A DNA stretch of 33,232 bases from Endomicrobium sp. Its GTDB lineage: Bacteria; Elusimicrobiota; Endomicrobiia; Endomicrobiales; Endomicrobiaceae. This document shows positions 26,836-33,232 of the stretch, piece by piece. The first letter of the stretch is position 1. Each line of letters begins with the position of its first letter. The notes beneath the pieces are model-generated. The model saw only the letters and a list, made by a program, of their open reading frames with translations. It searched no databases and had not been told where the DNA came from. The DNA lies in assembly GCA_031264105.1 (NCBI GenBank), contig JAISEM010000030.1, positions 1-33,232 of the forward strand. Reading direction: 5' to 3'. Position numbers and translations under genes: made by a program.

Positions 26836-27628
26836 TAATCCTATAGGGATTTTTGATTCTGGATTTGGCGGTCTTACCGTAATGTCTGCAATAAATAAAA
26901 TTCTTCCTTATGAAAATCTTATTTATTTTGGGGATACTGCTCATGTCCCATACGGTACAAAATCGCAAAATGCAATAATCAAGTTTTCTAAGAAAATAAC
27001 TTCCTTTTTGATAAAAAATAATGTGAAACTTATAGTTGTAGCGTGTAATACTGTGTCTGCTTTAGCTTTGCCAGTTCTAGATAAAATTGCAAAAATTCCT
27101 GTTATAGGGGTAATATCGCCTGGCGCAAGAGCTGCAGTAGGAGCATCAAAAAATTTAAAAATAGGAATTATCGGTACTGAAGGTACTATAGGAAGCAAAT
27201 CTTATCCTAAAGCAATAAGCAAACTTGCGAAAGCTAAAACGTATCAACAGGCATGCCCATTGTTTGTTCTATTTGTAGAAGAAGGCTTGACGGAGGGAGA
27301 AATAATCGATACTATAGCTAAAAAGTATATAAAGCCTTTGCTTTCAAAAAAAATTGACACTTTAGTTTTGGGGTGTACTCATTATCCGCTCATAAGAAAA
27401 ACATTAGAGAAGAATTTGGATAAGAATATAGTCCTTGTAGACTCGGCAAAATCTACAGCTATGGAAGTAAAACGTATTTTAGAGCAAAAGTCTCTGCTTG
27501 CATCAAAGAACAATAAGAAATATCTAAAATTTTACGTAAGTAATAATCCTGAAAAATTCAAGAAAATAGGAATGAGATTTTTCTCAAAAGATATAAAAGA
27601 TGTAAAAAAAGTTGATTTAGATGATTAA
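26798..27628 (+). CDS. murI: Glutamate racemase
   Basis: This 276-residue protein makes D-glutamate for peptidoglycan. Both catalytic cysteines are present: C83 in VVACNTVSA and C193 in VLGCTHYPLI, with D20 in IFDSGFGGLTV and the substrate loop GDTAHVPYG. It carries VLFVEEGLTEGE where VPLVEEG is usual. The ATG at 26798 lies inside the amidase gene (38-base overlap) with a poor ribosome site, so translation is probably coupled. The first 13 residues are not conserved in the family. Confidence 0.94.
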   Translation: MQRKKEIKTLGNNNPIGIFDSGFGGLTVMSAINKILPYENLIYFGDTAHVPYGTKSQNAIIKFSKKITSFLIKNNVKLIVVACNTVSALALPVLDKIAKIPVIGVISPGARAAVGASKNLKIGIIGTEGTIGSKSYPKAISKLAKAKTYQQACPLFVLFVEEGLTEGEIIDTIAKKYIKPLLSKKIDTLVLGCTHYPLIRKTLEKNLDKNIVLVDSAKSTAMEVKRILEQKSLLASKNNKKYLKFYVSNNPEKFKKIGMRFFSKDIKDVKKVDLDD

Positions 27629-27636
27629 AGGAAAAA

Positions 27637-28005
27637 GTGAAATATAAACTTTCAGTAACCAAGAATTTTGCTTCTGCGCACTGTCTTAGAGAATATAAAG
27701 GTAGGTGTGAAAATCTTCATGGACATAACTGGAAGATAAGAGCTGCCTTTTCTGGTTCAAAGCTTGATAATACGGGCATGCTTATAGATTTTACGGATAT
27801 AAAAAAGCATCTTGATAAAATTATTGCATATTTAGACCACAAGTTCTTAAATGAAATAGACCCCTTCAATAAAATAAATCCAACAGCCGAAAATATAGCG
27901 GCATTTATTTATGAACAATTAAAACAAATAGAGACTGAAACTGCAAAAGTATGCGAAGTTGAAGTATGGGAAAGCGAGTCTTCTTCGGCTCTTGTTAGCA
28001 TATAA
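27637..28005 (+). CDS. queD: 6-carboxytetrahydropterin synthase / PTPS family
   Basis: A GTG at 27637, preceded by AGGAAA, starts a 122-residue T-fold enzyme. Zinc ligands H15 (FASAHCL), H28 and H30 (ENLHGHNW) are present, as are catalytic C24 (GRCENLHGH), the LDHKFLNE segment and C-terminal VEVWESESSSAL. The length and CxxxHxH spacing fit QueD, which makes 6-carboxy-tetrahydropterin for queuosine. A 6-pyruvoyl-tetrahydropterin synthase role is a less likely alternative. It is the last gene of the plus-strand block. Other queuosine genes are not in the window. Confidence 0.9.
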   Translation: MKYKLSVTKNFASAHCLREYKGRCENLHGHNWKIRAAFSGSKLDNTGMLIDFTDIKKHLDKIIAYLDHKFLNEIDPFNKINPTAENIAAFIYEQLKQIETETAKVCEVEVWESESSSALVSI

Positions 28006-28158
28006 CTAGCGGCTGTATTTTAGAAATAGTAGTAGTATTATTATTATGTCCAAATGATTGGCAAAGCGAAAAAAAGAAGCTAAAGAGTCAAAGATAACGA
28101 TATAATTATAATGTAGTTATTAATTAGTAATTGTATTTACTCGAAGACTGTTCTAAAT

Positions 28159-28404
28159 TTAAAACTGAAATTCTTGCTGCTGATTTCCTAATTCTATCGC
28201 TTTTATATCCTCTCGACTATAGAATATCTTATAAAAGACATCGGGATTTTCATTGACAAACTCTATAAATTTACCGTAACTTCCCCTAAAATTCAATTTT
28301 TCGCGCTCAATTTCCATATATTTATGGGCTTCTTTTGGCTTGTTTTTTGACCCTCTTCGTCGGCCGCCATAGAATAAATGCCCTTTTTGAAACCCTCGTC
28401 CCAC
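28159..28404 (-). CDS. Small basic protein with a GGRRRGSKNK motif
   Basis: A GTG start at 28404, four bases after GAGG, gives 81 residues: FQKGHLFYGGRRRGSKNK, then a helical region (YMEIEREKLNFRG, FIEFVNENPDVFYKIF, REDIKAIELG). The F-x-K-G-x(n)-GGR-x-x-GSKNK pattern recalls short nucleic-acid-binding segments found in phage or mobile-element proteins; that is an inference. It lies ten bases after the open frame that follows the lipoprotein gene, so it is probably in the same transcript. Confidence 0.5.
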   Translation of the reverse strand: MGRGFQKGHLFYGGRRRGSKNKPKEAHKYMEIEREKLNFRGSYGKFIEFVNENPDVFYKIFYSREDIKAIELGNQQQEFQF

Positions 28405-28413
28405 TTTTCCTCG

Positions 28414-28731
28414 TTAAATCGAGTTTTTTATACTATTTTTATACTCGAGCAAAATAAGTTGAGCCACGCTATCCCTCGTCGATACCAAATGTAGCGACCA
28501 AGTCGCAGAATGTTCTGCCTCCATCTTTTTTAGCTTACCGTTTAGATCTTTTAGCTCTTCTACTTTATCAGTGCTAGACGAAGATATCTTCTTTATCTTC
28601 TCTCTTATCTTATTTTCTTCCGCGATACCTTCTTTTATAAAGGGAACAATTTTTGCTCTTATATCTCTTCTTAAACCTTCTATAAGCTCTCTGAAACCGC
28701 TTTCATAAGTTTGCTGCGGTTTATCTTCGTA
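28414..28731 (-). pseudogene. In-frame continuation of the lipoprotein gene after a TAA
   Basis: Directly after the TAA that ends the lipoprotein gene (28732-28734), the same frame stays open for 105 codons to a TAA at 28414-28416. It encodes a charged helical, probably coiled-coil segment (GFRELIEGLRRDI, NKIREKIKKISSSSTDKVEE, LKDLNGKLKKMEAEH). No ATG, GTG or TTG occurs in frame until about codon 70, so it does not look like an independent gene. It may be the former C-terminus of the lipoprotein cut off by a nonsense change, or be made by read-through. Confidence 0.5.
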
Positions 28732-30201
28732 TTACATTTCTTGCTCCTTTAGCGGAAGGAGAGGCAGCCTCTTCTGTGCCCTTTGTACGTTTAGCGCGGC
28801 AGTTAGTGATGGAACTGGATCAGAAAGATACTCTAGCTGCCTTAGTTCGGCCGTCCCCAGCCTCATTGCAAAAGTACATCTATCCTTTAAAGTTGGTTGC
28901 TGAAAAAAAGTCTTCACTTCAGATAGCATTTCTTTACCAGCTCCTATAAGCTTTAGTTTGAAGTCTAGAAGTTCAACTTCAATATTATTAAGTAAATCAC
29001 GGTTGCTTAGTAGTAATACTAGGTCAGAGTGAGATATCTCATTATTAAGCAAATATTCCATCTTGTCGTCAATAGTAGATAAGTTCATATATGTGCGATA
29101 AACAGCCGTTGGAGGTGGAGCTGGCTGGGCATTGGGCTTGGGCTGCGATTTCTTTTGAGGGGGTGCTGGAGCGTCCGCTACCTCCGCCGCTAGTCTTCGC
29201 GCGATAATTTCTCCTCCGCGACCCGTGAGTACATAGCTGCCTCTGATCACTTTTAGATCCTGGATGGTCAGAGGTTCATTTTCCAAAAAGTCGTCTCGAG
29301 CGTCGTCGGTAGTTAGCTCCTTAAATTCTTGTAGTTTGGTCTTTCGTGGCACGCAAATTATTCTTTCTTTTTTGGCCTCTTCGTGTTTATCTCCCTGTGC
29401 TTCCGCTGGCTTGGACTTTTCTGGCAAGGAAACTATTTCTTCTTTTTTGACCTCTTCGTGTTTATCTTCCGCGTCGTGATTTATTAAAGATATAAATGAC
29501 GATGTTAATGGAGCAGGCGTAATTTTTGGAAACTCGTCGTCGGCGTGAGATGGTGAAGATATCAATGCCGATGCTGTTAATGGATTAGGTATAGTTTTTG
29601 GAAGCTCGTCGTCGTCGGCGGGGCGAGAACGTTGTTTTATTATTCGTTTGTTGATACGTTCGATTTGGTACTCCTCGAGAGGATATGTCTCGCGGATACT
29701 TTCTAGCTCCTCTATCGTCAGAGGTATAATTTTCAAAAACGCGTCTTGATCTGTCCTACTAATTAGCTCCCCAAATTCTTCTAGTGGGGGCAAGCTGTAA
29801 CCTCTCCTTAAATCTTTTTCGTCCTTCACAATTTGATAAATTTTTCTATTTATCTGGCGGAAGTTTTTACCATCGAGGTCGCTTCGCTCGAGTAGCCGCT
29901 CGAGAATCTCTCGGGATAACGTTTTTCTGGCCAAAAACTCGGATCGACGAGCTATCTCCCAATGTTCGTCAAAATATATCATTGCCTCCCTTACGCTATC
30001 TTGATCTTCCTCTTCGCTGTTAGAAGGCGGCTCGGATGTTACGTTCTTGGTTGGCTGATAGGTTTTTGTCGGTTGGACTTGCGGAGTTGGACTTGGAGTT
30101 GGCGTGTGGCTTATGTTTTTACTTTTGCACCCTATCGACGTCCAAATAGCTAACGAAATTGATAAAATTAACAAACGCACTTGAGGATTAATTTTATTCA
30201 T
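28732..30201 (-). CDS. Predicted lipoprotein with five ~48-residue helical repeats
   Basis: This 489-residue protein has a signal peptide with lipobox SIGC, putting lipidation at C25, then a Pro/Thr-rich linker (about 30-65). From about residue 70 a repeat recurs: L-x-E-F, later FL-x3-PLTI-x2-L-x2-IR-x2-Y-x-L, then I-x2-R. The copies are at about 70-124, 139-191, 290-341, 367-419 and 426-478. Copies two and three are clearest (DAFLKIIPLTIEELESIR and DDFLENEPLTIQDLKVIR). Between them lie acidic linkers that are themselves duplicated (ADDDELPKTIPNPLT / ADDEFPKITPAPLT; DKHEEVKKE / DKHEEAKKE), and a Pro-rich linker at 344-365. Base composition is clearly richer in G+C than neighbours. AGGGA precedes the ATG. 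Function unknown; cell-envelope location inferred. Confidence 0.75.
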   Translation of the reverse strand: MNKINPQVRLLILSISLAIWTSIGCKSKNISHTPTPSPTPQVQPTKTYQPTKNVTSEPPSNSEEEDQDSVREAMIYFDEHWEIARRSEFLARKTLSREILERLLERSDLDGKNFRQINRKIYQIVKDEKDLRRGYSLPPLEEFGELISRTDQDAFLKIIPLTIEELESIRETYPLEEYQIERINKRIIKQRSRPADDDELPKTIPNPLTASALISSPSHADDEFPKITPAPLTSSFISLINHDAEDKHEEVKKEEIVSLPEKSKPAEAQGDKHEEAKKERIICVPRKTKLQEFKELTTDDARDDFLENEPLTIQDLKVIRGSYVLTGRGGEIIARRLAAEVADAPAPPQKKSQPKPNAQPAPPPTAVYRTYMNLSTIDDKMEYLLNNEISHSDLVLLLSNRDLLNNIEVELLDFKLKLIGAGKEMLSEVKTFFQQPTLKDRCTFAMRLGTAELRQLEYLSDPVPSLTAALNVQRAQKRLPLLPLKEQEM

Positions 30202-30232
30202 AGTTTCCCTTTTTTTATCTTGATTAAATAAT

Positions 30233-30261
30233 ATTATATTATTTTTTTTTCTTTTTGCCAG
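30233..30261 (-). promoter_or_regulatory. Candidate promoter of the repeat lipoprotein gene
   Basis: Minus-strand CTGGCA (30256-30261) and TATAAT (30233-30238) are 17 bases apart, about 32 bases before the start codon. The surrounding 30262-30394 and 30464-30534 hold no gene I can identify. Confidence 0.45.
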
Positions 30262-30394
30262 CGCCGTTGCCGTTTAAGTTGTTTTATTAAATGTCGCCGT
30301 TGTCGTTGCATTGTCGGGTAGTTAAATTAAAAACTAAAATTTGGCAAAAAAGCGTTTGTCTGTTGTTAGCCCTGGGAGACTTAGATTAAAAACT

Positions 30395-30463
30395 TTAAAG
30401 CCCTCTTGATTTTTTTAATTCGTAAGTTTTTATTAAATCGCTGATGTCTGTTTGCAAAAACAT
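30395..30463 (-). other. 22-codon open frame with a strong ribosome site
   Basis: AAGGAG lies seven bases before an ATG at 30463, followed by 22 codons (MFLQTDISDLIKTYELKKSR...) and a stop. It could be a tiny gene, a leader peptide, or the surviving start of a truncated gene. The strong ribosome site is the only support. Confidence 0.3.
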
Positions 30464-30534
30464 TTCAACGCTCCTTAAAATTTGCTAAAAGATACTAAAT
30501 TTAATAATACAAGTATTGTCAATAATCAGATAAA

Positions 30535-30828
30535 TCAATCTGTTTGAGTGTTTGTCCCATCGTCTGTAATTTCTGTGTATTCCTTTTTATCTTTTGGACC
30601 ACTTGAAGACTTGTTTACTAATTCAATATATCTTTTATTTATAACCCCAGACGAACTTTTATATTCTTGTATGATAGATTGATAATTTTCACGCGTTACA
30701 TTTGATATAAAAGAAAAGAAAGTATAAATCAATCCGACACTAATACATATCGTTCCAAGAATTCCCGCTGGACTTTTAAAACTATTATCAATTTTTAACA
30801 AAAAGCACCCGGGAATAAGCGTTAACAA
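30535..30828 (-). CDS. Small membrane protein next to the R-M genes
   Basis: From a TTG at 30828 the frame gives 97 residues with two hydrophobic stretches (LTLIPGCFLLKI and AGILGTICISVGLIYTFFSF) and a polar, charged C-terminus. The frame is open further upstream (VIQKIELQSIIVLLL) to just inside the endonuclease gene but without a standard start, so the N-terminus is uncertain. No family recognised. It lies 35 bases after the endonuclease stop and may share its transcript. Confidence 0.5.
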   Translation of the reverse strand: MLTLIPGCFLLKIDNSFKSPAGILGTICISVGLIYTFFSFISNVTRENYQSIIQEYKSSSGVINKRYIELVNKSSSGPKDKKEYTEITDDGTNTQTD

Positions 30829-30863
30829 TAAGACAATTATAGATTGGAGTTCAATTTTTTGTA

Positions 30864-31595
30864 TTACAAATACATTTTCAAATCTTTTTGCACTAATGCT
30901 ACTGCGTTTTTAACGATATGTTTTTCTAACGGCTTGAAATGTTTGTGAATTGGAAAATCTATATTTCTTTCGCCTTTTAGAAATGTAAAGATATTCAAAT
31001 TCACATCTTCAAAATAACTCATTATTGAATGTGTTGATTGAGCGCCATATGCTGTTTCTGGCAAATCAGAATAATCGCCGCCGAGTTGGCTTTCAAGTTG
31101 AAACAAGTAGCAGGATATATTTGGATATAAAGTCTTTAACAAATGAAAGTCCACAAGTATTCGTTTTATCATTGCGTTTTCAGTATAGGCTTTGCACTCT
31201 ATACCCATAACGAATTTATCGTCAATAAAAATGTGTTTGTCAACGATTAACCCATATGAATAATCTTCTATATGTTCCTTTATATATTTTTTGACTTTTT
31301 CGTCCTTAAGATTTTCAACATAGGTTTTTTGTATAGGAATTTTTATTTTCTTTGAGTTAATTTCAAACCGCTCTTTTTTGCCTTTGAGATTAGCCCAAGC
31401 AAGTTTTATAATGTCTTCCGTTATAGCTTCTTGCAATTTACCTTTAACCATACGGACAACTCCGCCGTAAGCCCTGTCAGTCTGCTCTTTGGCTTTATCA
31501 TCAACGACACGAACAATAGCGTTATACATTTTGATTATTTCAGAAATACTTGGAGCAGTTTTGTAAGGCTTCATCATTTCGGAGGCATTAAACAT
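30864..31595 (-). CDS. Type II restriction endonuclease (PD-(D/E)XK)
   Basis: This 243-residue protein starts two bases after the methyltransferase stop. A PD-(D/E)XK-like site is visible as D119 (YGLIVDK) and E133-C-K135 (VMGIECKAY), with an upstream helix containing E59/E60 (EAITEDI). Position next to a DNA methyltransferase and this motif make it the cognate endonuclease by inference; the recognition site is not evident. The gene is full-length and uninterrupted, in contrast to the wrecked R-M locus at 4700-6500. Confidence 0.8.
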   Translation of the reverse strand: MFNASEMMKPYKTAPSISEIIKMYNAIVRVVDDKAKEQTDRAYGGVVRMVKGKLQEAITEDIIKLAWANLKGKKERFEINSKKIKIPIQKTYVENLKDEKVKKYIKEHIEDYSYGLIVDKHIFIDDKFVMGIECKAYTENAMIKRILVDFHLLKTLYPNISCYLFQLESQLGGDYSDLPETAYGAQSTHSIMSYFEDVNLNIFTFLKGERNIDFPIHKHFKPLEKHIVKNAVALVQKDLKMYL

Positions 31596-31597
31596 TT

Positions 31598-32731
31598 TTA
31601 ATCCTTTTGTTGTTTATGATTAAATAAAGTATCTGCTTCTTTAAGACGCTCTTTTGCAGTTTTGCAATAAGCCTCGTCAATATCAATGCCAATAAATTCT
31701 CTATCAAGTTCTTTTGCTACTTTTGTTGTAGTTCCTGCTCCATTGAAAGGGTCAAGCACGATATCGTTTTTATATGAGAATAATTTTATCGCTCTTTTTG
31801 CCAATTCTTCGGGGAACATTGCGTCGTGCTTATACTTTTTCATTTTTCTTTCTGGCGCGATAGACCATTTCCCATAAACCCATTTCTTAAATTCGCCGGC
31901 AGAAATATCAATATCGTCTTTTTTGCCATCTTTTTTTAATGTATCCTTGCAGAAAATTTCAATAAATTCCCAAGAGTATTTCATATACGGCGAAGACGGG
32001 CTTTTCCAACTTCCCCAAGTGCAGTATTTGCAGTTGTAATTATTTTTTTCCCAAATTATTTCGCCCTTCCAAATAAGCCCCTCTTTGAAAAAGAAATTAC
32101 TGACTATATGGTGTGTTGGGATATAGTCTGAAAATAAAGGCTGGATGTTTATAATAAAGCGTCCGCCGTTTTTAAGAACTCTATTGCATTCTTTGAAAAT
32201 TGCAAATAACTTGTCAAAATACCCTTCCCAGACGTTCACATCGCTTGTGTTGTTATAAGTAATGCCAAAATTATATGGCGGCGAAGTTAAAATTAAGTCA
32301 ATACAATTATCAGGCAAAGTTTGTAGAAATTCCAAAGAATTGGCGCAATGAATTTTATTGACTACTTTTTCTGAAATTTCATTATTGTTTTTTGCGAAGT
32401 TTTTTTGATAATACTCATAGCCTAATCTTTTCTTTTTGTTTTCGTCTTTATTTTGAACTTTTTTGGCTTTATTGAAACTTTTAAAAACGATTTTGCCGTT
32501 TGCGGAAGAAAATGAGCGAATTTTTAATAATTCGTCTAAAACACTACCGATTAGGCGGTTATTTTTATTTTGATATTCAATATACTTCATATCAACAATA
32601 TCAAAATTCAAAATTATATTATTATCGTCTAATTCCGTCTGAATTCCTGCTGTATTTAATATCTGAAAAGCTGACATAATATCGGTATTTGAATATTCAT
32701 TTTTTATAGCGACAGTCTTATATTGTTCCAT
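31598..32731 (-). CDS. DNA amino-methyltransferase (N6-adenine or N4-cytosine), beta order
   Basis: This 377-residue enzyme has the catalytic TSPPYNFG (S150-Y153) before the SAM-binding DPFNGAGTT (327-335), i.e. motif IV first and motif I last, the beta-type order. GRFIINIQP and EFIGIDIDEAYCKTAKERL are further SAM-fold motifs, and the region between about 205 and 300 is probably target recognition. A 115-residue N-terminal extension precedes the catalytic part and is not part of the usual core. GGAGG lies four bases before the ATG. TATAAT-like boxes occur at 32761-32766 and 32781-32786 without a good -35. It protects DNA from the endonuclease encoded just downstream. Confidence 0.93.
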   Translation of the reverse strand: MEQYKTVAIKNEYSNTDIMSAFQILNTAGIQTELDDNNIILNFDIVDMKYIEYQNKNNRLIGSVLDELLKIRSFSSANGKIVFKSFNKAKKVQNKDENKKKRLGYEYYQKNFAKNNNEISEKVVNKIHCANSLEFLQTLPDNCIDLILTSPPYNFGITYNNTSDVNVWEGYFDKLFAIFKECNRVLKNGGRFIINIQPLFSDYIPTHHIVSNFFFKEGLIWKGEIIWEKNNYNCKYCTWGSWKSPSSPYMKYSWEFIEIFCKDTLKKDGKKDDIDISAGEFKKWVYGKWSIAPERKMKKYKHDAMFPEELAKRAIKLFSYKNDIVLDPFNGAGTTTKVAKELDREFIGIDIDEAYCKTAKERLKEADTLFNHKQQKD

Positions 32732-32929
32732 AAAACCTCCAAGAAACTTTTAGTATCTATATTATACAAAAATAGCATATATTATATCTGAAAGAACAGC
32801 GTTGATTTGACTTAAATCACAATAGAAAATTCTTCGCAAACTGATTATCCGGGGTGCAAAATTATTATAGTAAATCAAAAGTGAATAGATGTAAAATAAA
32901 ATATGCTATCATAATGATTATGCAAGCAT

Positions 32930-33232
32930 ATATTCTCACGCCTTATTTGGCGATATTTTTCTATTTAGAACGTATTCCAAATATAAAAAATACCGTCTCA
33001 ATCGTCATATTTGCCTTTGCCTAAATTCCCCGAATGGATTACCGATAATAAATTTGAAGACAAAGTGAATATTGTAGTTTTTGAAATTCCAAGAGAAAAC
33101 TAGAAAGGCGAAGAAATAAAGAGCGTCAAAAAAGATTTCTTTATTAAAATTTCCAATAGGAAAAAACTCAAAACTTTTTTAAACAACTATACGAAATTAT
33201 TTAAAGAAAACCGATTAACGACAAATGAGAAA
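32930..33232 (+). pseudogene. Unidentified broken gene at the window edge
   Basis: One frame opens with MQAYILTPYLAIFFYLERIP and IKNTVSIVIFAF and stops at 33022. A neighbouring frame then reads LPKFPEWITDNKFEDKVNI and VVFEIPREN, hits a TAG at 33101, and continues KGEEIKSVKKDFFIKIS and KTFLNNYTKLFKENR to the end. This looks like one gene with a frameshift and a nonsense change (TGG to TAG would restore Trp). No family recognised. It continues outside the window. Confidence 0.5.

Overview
The window reads as part of a low-GC bacterial chromosome (mostly about 30-35% G+C) with intact housekeeping and biosynthetic genes and an unusually large amount of decayed accessory DNA. It best fits an obligately anaerobic, host-associated lineage undergoing genome reduction. 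My guess is an Endomicrobium-like Elusimicrobiota symbiont of termite-gut flagellates. That is inferred from gene content and style of decay and was not tested by any search.

Layout. 1-331: remnant of an insertion sequence with a transposase fragment and a right terminal repeat. 337-1429: promoter, long leader, rplM-rpsI and a strong terminator. 1549-2715 (minus): broken AEC-type permease and a short gene relic. 2732-4259 (minus): guaB with its promoter; upstream (4224-4500) lies an unexplained stretch that could be a small RNA or a gene relic. 4700-7944: a graveyard of defence genes. On the minus strand are an S-subunit-like specificity gene, a SPPY-type DNA methyltransferase and a restriction endonuclease. 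On the plus strand are a RhuM-family gene and a protein resembling the S-2TM-beta (Cap15-like) effector of CBASS. All are frameshifted or interrupted. 8007-8267: divergent tRNA-Asn and tRNA-Thr genes whose promoters overlap at their -35 boxes. 8310-10546: a membrane histidine kinase and a frameshifted response regulator. 10633-16946: smpB and a two-gene AddA/AddB-like helicase-nuclease. 17120-17354: a second, inverted copy of the insertion-sequence remnant.

17572-28005 is a plus-strand biosynthetic block: ilvD, relics of an AAA-ATPase/DUF1703-type gene and of a small nucleotide kinase-like gene, ilvB, a frameshifted ilvN, ilvC, a membrane PASTA protein, rpe, an AMIN/Amidase_3 amidase, murI and queD. 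Together they supply three steps of branched-chain amino-acid synthesis, one pentose-phosphate step, D-glutamate for peptidoglycan, wall hydrolysis and a pterin/queuosine step.

28159-30261 (minus) is compositionally different (clearly higher G+C). It encodes a predicted lipoprotein with about five copies of a ~48-residue helical repeat. After a single TAA its reading frame continues for another 105 codons, followed by a small basic protein. 30535-32731 (minus) is an apparently intact restriction-modification locus (beta-type methyltransferase, PD-(D/E)XK endonuclease, small membrane protein). 32930-33232 holds one more broken gene that runs off the window.

Overall theme: core metabolism is kept, while transport, signalling and defence genes are being lost, and one R-M system is kept intact. 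The most unusual items are the repeat-bearing lipoprotein, the CBASS-effector relic in a dead defence island, the cysteine-rich insertion in acetolactate synthase together with its split regulatory subunit, and the overlapping divergent tRNA promoters.
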